A stretch of DNA of 64,000 nucleotides from Edaphochlamys debaryana (lineage: Eukaryota > Chlorophyta > Chlorophyceae > Chlamydomonadales): NCBI GenBank assembly GCA_016858145.1, contig JAEHOE010000032.1:1-64000 (forward strand). Direction: 5' to 3'. A program made the translations under genes and the position numbers. The number at the start of each line of letters is the position of its first letter. Within the stretch, counting starts at the first letter, position 1. The notes under the pieces are model-generated. The model made no database searches. It saw nothing but the letters and a program-made list of their open reading frames with translations, and was not told the DNA's origin. Shown here piece by piece: positions 55,401 through 64,000 of the stretch.

Positions 55401-58400
55401 TTCGGAAGTTGACTCTGCCGGACCCCACATTTCGGAAGTTGACTCCCCCAGGCCCCCGCCGCCGCTGCTTCACGCACCTGACGGCCCCAGACTCGGTAGC
55501 AAGACCCTGGCGGCGGCGGCGGGGCCTCTGCGCGGTGAGCCAGCGGCGGCGGCTCAGATTTCGGAAGTTGACTCTGCCGGACCCCACATTTCGGAAGTTG
55601 ACTCCCCCAGGCCCCCGCCGCCGCTGCTTCACGCACCTGACGGCCCCAGACTCGGTAGCAAGACCCTGGCGGCGGCGGCGGGGCCTCTGCGCGGTGAGCC
55701 AGCGGCGGCGGCTCAGATTTCGGAAGTTGACTCTGCCGGACCCCACATTTCGGAAGTTGACTCCCCCAGGCCCCCGCCGCCGCTGCTTCACGCACCTGAC
55801 GGCCCCAGACTCGGTAGCAAGACCCTGGCGGCGGCGGCGGGGCCTCTGCGCGGTGAGCCAGCGGCGGCGGCTCAGATTTCGGAAGTTGACTCTGCCGGAC
55901 CCCACATTTCGGAAGTTGACTCCCCCAGGCCCCCGCCGCCGCTGCTTCACGCACCTGACGGCCCCAGACTCGGTAGCAAGACCCTGGCGGCGGCGGCGGG
56001 GCCTCTGCGCGGTGAGCCAGCGGCGGCGGCTCAGATTTCGGAAGTTGACTCTGCCGGACCCCACATTTCGGAAGTTGACTCCCCCAGGCCCCCGCCGCCG
56101 CTGCTTCACGCACCTGACGGCCCCAGACTCGGTAGCAAGACCCTGGCGGCGGCGGCGGGGCCTCTGCGCGGTGAGCCAGCGGCGGCGGCTCAGATTTCGG
56201 AAGTTGACTCTGCCGGACCCCACATTTCGGAAGTTGACTCCCCCAGGCCCCCGCCGCCGCTGCTTCACGCACCTGACGGCCCCAGACTCGGTAGCAAGAC
56301 CCTGGCGGCGGCGGCGGGGCCTCTGCGCGGTGAGCCAGCGGCGGCGGCTCAGATTTCGGAAGTTGACTCTGCCGGACCCCACATTTCGGAAGTTGACTCC
56401 CCCAGGCCCCCGCCGCCGCTGCTTCACGCACCTGACGGCCCCAGACTCGGTAGCAAGACCCTGGCGGCGGCGGCGGGGCCTCTGCGCGGTGAGCCAGCGG
56501 CGGCGGCTCAGATTTCGGAAGTTGACTCTGCCGGACCCCACATTTCGGAAGTTGACTCCCCCAGGCCCCCGCCGCCGCTGCTTCACGCACCTGACGGCCC
56601 CAGACTCGGTAGCAAGACCCTGGCGGCGGCGGCGGGGCCTCTGCGCGGTGAGCCAGCGGCGGCGGCTCAGATTTCGGAAGTTGACTCTGCCGGACCCCAC
56701 ATTTCGGAAGTTGACTCCCCCAGGCCCCCGCCGCCGCTGCTTCACGCACCTGACGGCCCCAGACTCGGTAGCAAGACCCTGGCGGCGGCGGCGGGGCCTC
56801 TGCGCGGTGAGCCAGCGGCGGCGGCTCAGATTTCGGAAGTTGACTCTGCCGGACCCCACATTTCGGAAGTTGACTCCCCCAGGCCCCCGCCGCCGCTGCT
56901 TCACGCACCTGACGGCCCCAGACTCGGTAGCAAGACCCTGGCGGCGGCGGCGGGGCCTCTGCGCGGTGAGCCAGCGGCGGCGGCTCAGATTTCGGAAGTT
57001 GACTCTGCCGGACCCCACATTTCGGAAGTTGACTCCCCCAGGCCCCCGCCGCCGCTGCTTCACGCACCTGACGGCCCCAGACTCGGTAGCAAGACCCTGG
57101 CGGCGGCGGCGGGGCCTCTGCGCGGTGAGCCAGCGGCGGCGGCTCAGATTTCGGAAGTTGACTCCTGCCGGACCCCACATTTCGGAAGTTGACTCCCCCA
57201 GGCCCCCGCCGCCGCTGCTTCACGCACCTGACGGCCCCAGACTCGGTAGCAAGACCCTGGCGGCGGCGGCGGGGCCTCTGCGCGGTGAGCCAGCGGCGGC
57301 GGCTCAGATTTCGGAAGTTGACTCTGCCGGACCCCACATTTCGGAAGTTGACTCCCCCAGGCCCCCGCCGCCGCTGCTTCACGCACCTGACGGCCCCAGA
57401 CTCGGTAGCAAGACCCTGGCGGCGGCGGCGGGGCCTCTGCGCGGTGAGCCAGCGGCGGCGGCTCAGATTTCGGAAGTTGACTCTGCCGGACCCCACATTT
57501 CGGAAGTTGACTCCCCCAGGCCCCCGCCGCCGCTGCTTCACGCACCTGACGGCCCCAGACTCGGTAGCAAGACCCTGGCGGCGGCGGCGGGGCCTCTGCG
57601 CGGTGAGCCAGCGGCGGCGGCTCAGATTTCGGAAGTTGACTCTGCCGGACCCCACATTTCGGAAGTTGACTCCCCCAGGCCCCCGCCGCCGCTGCTTCAC
57701 GCACCTGACGGCCCCAGACTCGGTAGCAAGACCCTGGCGGCGGCGGCGGGGCCTCTGCGCGGTGAGCCAGCGGCGGCGGCTCAGATTTCGGAAGTTGACT
57801 CTGCCGGACCCCACATTTCGGAAGTTGACTCCCCCAGGCCCCCGCCGCCGCTGCTTCACGCACCTGACGGCCCCAGACTCGGTAGCAAGACCCTGGCGGC
57901 GGCGGCGGGGCCTCTGCGCGGTGAGCCAGCGGCGGCGGCTCAGATTTCGGAAGTTGACTCTGCCGGACCCCACATTTCGGAAGTTGACTCCCCCAGGCCC
58001 CCGCCGCCGCTGCTTCACGCACCTGACGGCCCCAGACTCGGTAGCAAGACCCTGGCGGCGGCGGCGGGGCCTCTGCGCGGTGAGCCAGCGGCGGCGGCTC
58101 AGATTTCGGAAGTTGACTCTGCCGGACCCCACATTTCGGAAGTTGACTCCCCCAGGCCCCCGCCGCCGCTGCTTCACGCACCTGACGGCCCCAGACTCGG
58201 TAGCAAGACCCTGGCGGCGGCGGCGGGGCCTCTGCGCGGTGAGCCAGCGGCGGCGGCTCAGATTTCGGAAGTTGACTCTGCCGGACCCCACATTTCGGAA
58301 GTTGACTCCCCCAGGCCCCCGCCGCCGCTGCTTCACGCACCTGACGGCCCCAGACTCGGTAGCAAGACCCTGGCGGCGGCGGCGGGGCCTCTGCGCGGTG

Positions 58401-61400
58401 AGCCAGCGGCGGCGGCTCAGATTTCGGAAGTTGACTCTGCCGGACCCCACATTTCGGAAGTTGACTCCCCCAGGCCCCCGCCGCCGCTGCTTCACGCACC
58501 TGACGGCCCCAGACTCGGTAGCAAGACCCTGGCGGCGGCGGCGGGGCCTCTGCGCGGTGAGCCAGCGGCGGCGGCTCAGATTTCGGAAGTTGACTCTGCC
58601 GGACCCCACATTTCGGAAGTTGACTCCCCCAGGCCCCCGCCGCCGCTGCTTCACGCACCTGACGGCCCCAGACTCGGTAGCAAGACCCTGGCGGCGGCGG
58701 CGGGGCCTCTGCGCGGTGAGCCAGCGGCGGCGGCTCAGATTTCGGAAGTTGACTCTGCCGGACCCCACATTTCGGAAGTTGACTCCCCCAGGCCCCCGCC
58801 GCCGCTGCTTCACGCACCTGACGGCCCCAGACTCGGTAGCAAGACCCTGGCGGCGGCGGCGGGGCCTCTGCGCGGTGAGCCAGCGGCGGCGGCTCAGATT
58901 TCGGAAGTTGACTCTGCCGGACCCCACATTTCGGAAGTTGACTCCCCCAGGCCCCCGCCGCCGCTGCTTCACGCACCTGACGGCCCCAGACTCGGTAGCA
59001 AGACCCTGGCGGCGGCGGCGGGGCCTCTGCGCGGTGAGCCAGCGGCGGCGGCTCAGATTTCGGAAGTTGACTCTGCCGGACCCCACATTTCGGAAGTTGA
59101 CTCCCCCAGGCCCCCGCCGCCGCTGCTTCACGCACCTGACGGCCCCAGACTCGGTAGCAAGACCCTGGCGGCGGCGGCGGGGCCTCTGCGCGGTGAGCCA
59201 GCGGCGGCGGCTCAGATTTCGGAAGTTGACTCTGCCGGACCCCACATTTCGGAAGTTGACTCCCCCAGGCCCCCGCCGCCGCTGCTTCACGCACCTGACG
59301 GCCCCAGACTCGGTAGCAAGACCCTGGCGGCGGCGGCGGGGCCTCTGCGCGGTGAGCCAGCGGCGGCGGCTCAGATTTCGGAAGTTGACTCTGCCGGACC
59401 CCACATTTCGGAAGTTGACTCCCCCAGGCCCCCGCCGCCGCTGCTTCACGCACCTGACGGCCCCAGACTCGGTAGCAAGACCCTGGCGGCGGCGGCGGGG
59501 CCTCTGCGCGGTGAGCCAGCGGCGGCGGCTCAGATTTCGGAAGTTGACTCTGCCGGACCCCACATTTCGGAAGTTGACTCCCCCAGGCCCCCGCCGCCGC
59601 TGCTTCACGCACCTGACGGCCCCAGACTCGGTAGCAAGACCCTGGCGGCGGCGGCGGGGCCTCTGCGCGGTGAGCCAGCGGCGGCGGCTCAGATTTCGGA
59701 AGTTGACTCTGCCGGACCCCACATTTCGGAAGTTGACTCCCCCAGGCCCCCGCCGCCGCTGCTTCACGCACCTGACGGCCCCAGACTCGGTAGCAAGACC
59801 CTGGCGGCGGCGGCGGGGCCTCTGCGCGGTGAGCCAGCGGCGGCGGCTCAGATTTCGGAAGTTGACTCTGCCGGACCCCACATTTCGGAAGTTGACTCCC
59901 CCAGGCCCCCGCCGCCGCTGCTTCACGCACCTGACGGCCCCAGACTCGGTAGCAAGACCCTGGCGGCGGCGGCGGGGCCTCTGCGCGGTGAGCCAGCGGC
60001 GGCGGCTCAGATTTCGGAAGTTGACTCTGCCGGACCCCACATTTCGGAAGTTGACTCCCCCAGGCCCCCGCCGCCGCTGCTTCACGCACCTGACGGCCCC
60101 AGACTCGGTAGCAAGACCCTGGCGGCGGCGGCGGGGCCTCTGCGCGGTGAGCCAGCGGCGGCGGCTCAGATTTCGGAAGTTGACTCTGCCGGACCCCACA
60201 TTTCGGAAGTTGACTCCCCCAGGCCCCCGCCGCCGCTGCTTCACGCACCTGACGGCCCCAGACTCGGTAGCAAGACCCTGGCGGCGGCGGCGGGGCCTCT
60301 GCGCGGTGAGCCAGCGGCGGCGGCTCAGATTTCGGAAGTTGACTCTGCCGGACCCCACATTTCGGAAGTTGACTCCCCCAGGCCCCCGCCGCCGCTGCTT
60401 CACGCACCTGACGGCCCCAGACTCGGTAGCAAGACCCTGGCGGCGGCGGCGGGGCCTCTGCGCGGTGAGCCAGCGGCGGCGGCTCAGATTTCGGAAGTTG
60501 ACTCTGCCGGACCCCACATTTCGGAAGTTGACTCCCCCAGGCCCCCGCCGCCGCTGCTTCACGCACCTGACGGCCCCAGACTCGGTAGCAAGACCCTGGC
60601 GGCGGCGGCGGGGCCTCTGCGCGGTGAGCCAGCGGCGGCGGCTCAGATTTCGGAAGTTGACTCTGCCGGACCCCACATTTCGGAAGTTGACTCCCCCAGG
60701 CCCCCGCCGCCGCTGCTTCACGCACCTGACGGCCCCAGACTCGGTAGCAAGACCCTGGCGGCGGCGGCGGGGCCTCTGCGCGGTGAGCCAGCGGCGGCGG
60801 CTCAGATTTCGGAAGTTGACTCTGCCGGACCCCACATTTCGGAAGTTGACTCCCCCAGGCCCCCGCCGCCGCTGCTTCACGCACCTGACGGCCCCAGACT
60901 CGGTAGCAAGACCCTGGCGGCGGCGGCGGGGCCTCTGCGCGGTGAGCCAGCGGCGGCGGCTCAGATTTCGGAAGTTGACTCTGCCGGACCCCACATTTCG
61001 GAAGTTGACTCCCCCAGGCCCCCGCCGCCGCTGCTTCACGCACCTGACGGCCCCAGACTCGGTAGCAAGACCCTGGCGGCGGCGGCGGGGCCTCTGCGCG
61101 GTGAGCCAGCGGCGGCGGCTCAGATTTCGGAAGTTGACTCTGCCGGACCCCACATTTCGGAAGTTGACTCCCCCAGGCCCCCGCCGCCGCTGCTTCACGC
61201 ACCTGACGGCCCCAGACTCGGTAGCAAGACCCTGGCGGCGGCGGCGGGGCCTCTGCGCGGTGAGCCAGCGGCGGCGGCTCAGATTTCGGAAGTTGACTCT
61301 GCCGGACCCCACATTTCGGAAGTTGACTCCCCCAGGCCCCCGCCGCCGCTGCTTCACGCACCTGACGGCCCCAGACTCGGTAGCAAGACCCTGGCGGCGG

Positions 61401-64000
61401 CGGCGGGGCCTCTGCGCGGTGAGCCAGCGGCGGCGGCTCAGATTTCGGAAGTTGACTCTGCCGGACCCCACATTTCGGAAGTTGACTCCCCCAGGCCCCC
61501 GCCGCCGCTGCTTCACGCACCTGACGGCCCCAGACTCGGTAGCAAGACCCTGGCGGCGGCGGCGGGGCCTCTGCGCGGTGAGCCAGCGGCGGCGGCTCAG
61601 ATTTCGGAAGTTGACTCTGCCGGACCCCACATTTCGGAAGTTGACTCCCCCAGGCCCCCGCCGCCGCTGCTTCACGCACCTGACGGCCCCAGACTCGGTA
61701 GCAAGACCCTGGCGGCGGCGGCGGGGCCTCTGCGCGGTGAGCCAGCGGCGGCGGCTCAGATTTCGGAAGTTGACTCTGCCGGACCCCACATTTCGGAAGT
61801 TGACTCCCCCAGGCCCCCGCCGCCGCTGCTTCACGCACCTGACGGCCCCAGACTCGGTAGCAAGACCCTGGCGGCGGCGGCGGGGCCTCTGCGCGGTGAG
61901 CCAGCGGCGGCGGCTCAGATTTCGGAAGTTGACTCTGCCGGACCCCACATTTCGGAAGTTGACTCCCCCAGGCCCCCGCCGCCGCTGCTTCACGCACCTG
62001 ACGGCCCCAGACTCGGTAGCAAGACCCTGGCGGCGGCGGCGGGGCCTCTGCGCGGTGAGCCAGCGGCGGCGGCTCAGATTTCGGAAGTTGACTCTGCCGG
62101 ACCCCACATTTCGGAAGTTGACTCCCCCAGGCCCCCGCCGCCGCTGCTTCACGCACCTGACGGCCCCAGACTCGGTAGCAAGACCCTGGCGGCGGCGGCG
62201 GGGCCTCTGCGCGGTGAGCCAGCGGCGGCGGCTCAGATTTCGGAAGTTGACTCTGCCGGACCCCACATTTCGGAAGTTGACTCCCCCAGGCCCCCGCCGC
62301 CGCTGCTTCACGCACCTGACGGCCCCAGACTCGGTAGCAAGACCCTGGCGGCGGCGGCGGGGCCTCTGCGCGGTGAGCCAGCGGCGGCGGCTCAGATTTC
62401 GGAAGTTGACTCTGCCGGACCCCACATTTCGGAAGTTGACTCCCCCAGGCCCCCGCCGCCGCTGCTTCACGCACCTGACGGCCCCAGACTCGGTAGCAAG
62501 ACCCTGGCGGCGGCGGCGGGGCCTCTGCGCGGTGAGCCAGCGGCGGCGGCTCAGATTTCGGAAGTTGACTCTGCCGGACCCCACATTTCGGAAGTTGACT
62601 CCCCCAGGCCCCCGCCGCCGCTGCTTCACGCACCTGACGGCCCCAGACTCGGTAGCAAGACCCTGGCGGCGGCGGCGGGGCCTCTGCGCGGTGAGCCAGC
62701 GGCGGCGGCTCAGATTTCGGAAGTTGACTCTGCCGGACCCCACATTTCGGAAGTTGACTCCCCCAGGCCCCCGCCGCCGCTGCTTCACGCACCTGACGGC
62801 CCCAGACTCGGTAGCAAGACCCTGGCGGCGGCGGCGGGGCCTCTGCGCGGTGAGCCAGCGGCGGCGGCTCAGATTTCGGAAGTTGACTCTGCCGGACCCC
62901 ACATTTCGGAAGTTGACTCCCCCAGGCCCCCGCCGCCGCTGCTTCACGCACCTGACGGCCCCAGACTCGGTAGCAAGACCCTGGCGGCGGCGGCGGGGCC
63001 TCTGCGCGGTGAGCCAGCGGCGGCGGCTCAGATTTCGGAAGTTGACTCTGCCGGACCCCACATTTCGGAAGTTGACTCCCCCAGGCCCCCGCCGCCGCTG
63101 CTTCACGCACCTGACGGCCCCAGACTCGGTAGCAAGACCCTGGCGGCGGCGGCGGGGCCTCTGCGCGGTGAGCCAGCGGCGGCGGCTCAGATTTCGGAAG
63201 TTGACTCTGCCGGACCCCACATTTCGGAAGTTGACTCCCCCAGGCCCCCGCCGCCGCTGCTTCACGCACCTGACGGCCCCAGACTCGGTAGCAAGACCCT
63301 GGCGGCGGCGGCGGGGCCTCTGCGCGGTGAGCCAGCGGCGGCGGCTCAGATTTCGGAAGTTGACTCTGCCGGACCCCACATTTCGGAAGTTGACTCCCCC
63401 AGGCCCCCGCCGCCGCTGCTTCACGCACCTGACGGCCCCAGACTCGGTAGCAAGACCCTGGCGGCGGCGGCGGGGCCTCTGCGCGGTGAGCCAGCGGCGG
63501 CGGCTCAGATTTCGGAAGTTGACTCTGCCGGACCCCACATTTCGGAAGTTGACTCCCCCAGGCCCCCGCCGCCGCTGCTTCACGCACCTGACGGCCCCAG
63601 ACTCGGTAGCAAGACCCTGGCGGCGGCGGCGGGGCCTCTGCGCGGTGAGCCAGCGGCGGCGGCTCAGATTTCGGAAGTTGACTCTGCCGGACCCCACATT
63701 TCGGAAGTTGACTCCCCCAGGCCCCCGCCGCCGCTGCTTCACGCACCTGACGGCCCCAGACTCGGTAGCAAGACCCTGGCGGCGGCGGCGGGGCCTCTGC
63801 GCGGTGAGCCAGCGGCGGCGGCTCAGATTTCGGAAGTTGACTCTGCCGGACCCCACATTTCGGAAGTTGACTCCCCCAGGCCCCCGCCGCCGCTGCTTCA
63901 CGCACCTGACGGCCCCAGACTCGGTAGCAAGACCCTGGCGGCGGCGGCGGGGCCTCTGCGCGGTGAGCCAGCGGCGGCGGCTCAGATTTCGGAAGTTGAC
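43414..64000. repeat. 159-bp satellite array 2 (about 129 monomers), runs past the window end
   Basis: Same 159-bp monomer and same orientation as array 1. The inner edge (43414 to about 47640) is rich in variants: the 4-bp insertion GGACCGACCCC (near 43946, 44267, 45067, 45230, 45712 and 46193), CTGCACGG for CTGCGCGG, GACTCCGCC for GACTCTGCC, and the GCGAGGCGAACC prefix (45343, 45983). Further out the only repeated changes are 1-bp insertions. The array is still running at base 64000. Confidence 0.98.
57190..64000. repeat. Homogeneous outer part of array 2
   Basis: About 43 consecutive 159-bp monomers without a difference that I could see, after the last GACTCCTGCC insertion at about 57164. 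Like the core of array 1, it fits recent amplification, and its assembled copy number should be treated with caution. Confidence 0.88.

Noticed and set aside
4812..63905. Very long open frames on both strands across the arrays (up to 5450 codons)
   Set aside because: They repeat a 53-codon unit exactly because the monomer is 159 bp and lacks stops in four frames; four overlapping giant genes are not credible and there are no introns, start context or domains.
1..64000. Telomere repeats, tRNA or rRNA genes
   Set aside because: No TTTAGGG or TTTTAGGG runs, no tRNA-like GTTCGA arm with matching stems, and no rRNA-like sequence were found.

Overview
This window is dominated by GC-rich satellite DNA from a nuclear genome, most likely a green alga (chlorophyte). 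Two arrays of a 159-bp tandem repeat, both in the same orientation, fill 1-27211 and 43414-64000. Between them lies a gene-bearing island of about 14.3 kb (28241-42517). The eukaryotic call rests on clear GT-AG introns with pyrimidine-rich acceptors in two genes. The green-lineage call rests on a plastid-type glycyl-tRNA synthetase of bacterial beta-subunit ancestry in an intron-rich nuclear gene, very high GC, and TGTAA motifs downstream of genes (the usual chlorophyte poly(A) signal). The species cannot be named from sequence alone.

Layout: (1) 1-27211, 159-bp array 1: an indel-rich left part, a near-perfect core to about 11970, then a variant zone with 161-, 163- and 168-bp monomers and short higher-order repeats such as a 327-bp dimer. 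(2) 27212-28113, about 7.5 copies of a 119-bp repeat. (3) 28109-28240, one copy of a 131-bp repeat. (4) 28241-42517, the gene island. (5) 42518-43413, nearly seven copies of the 131/132-bp repeat. (6) 43414-64000, 159-bp array 2, with variants near the island and perfect monomers further out. The three repeat families share a module around TTTCGGMAGTTGACT, so they appear related by descent.

The island holds two genes on opposite strands, converging on 36.8-38.6 kb. On the plus strand (30080-36780) is a gene of about ten small exons for a low-complexity Ala/Gly/Pro/Gln-rich protein of about 347 residues, function unknown; its largest intron is full of local duplications. On the minus strand (42403-38571) are twelve exons of an EDD1-type organellar glycyl-tRNA synthetase, from the HQRYFPVF region of the beta-like part to the natural stop. 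All upstream exons (the whole alpha-like part and the start of the beta-like part) are missing: about 115 bp upstream of the first visible exon the sequence turns into satellite. Either the gene is truncated, or one of its introns contains more than 21 kb of satellite, or the assembly is joined wrongly here. A nearly identical ~500-bp segment occurs in direct orientation at 28281 and 37264, flanking the plus-strand gene.

The very long open frames across the arrays are a by-product of the 159-bp period (3 x 53) and GC richness: four of six frames have no stop. They are not reported as genes. No tRNA, rRNA, CRISPR array or recognisable transposase or reverse transcriptase was seen.
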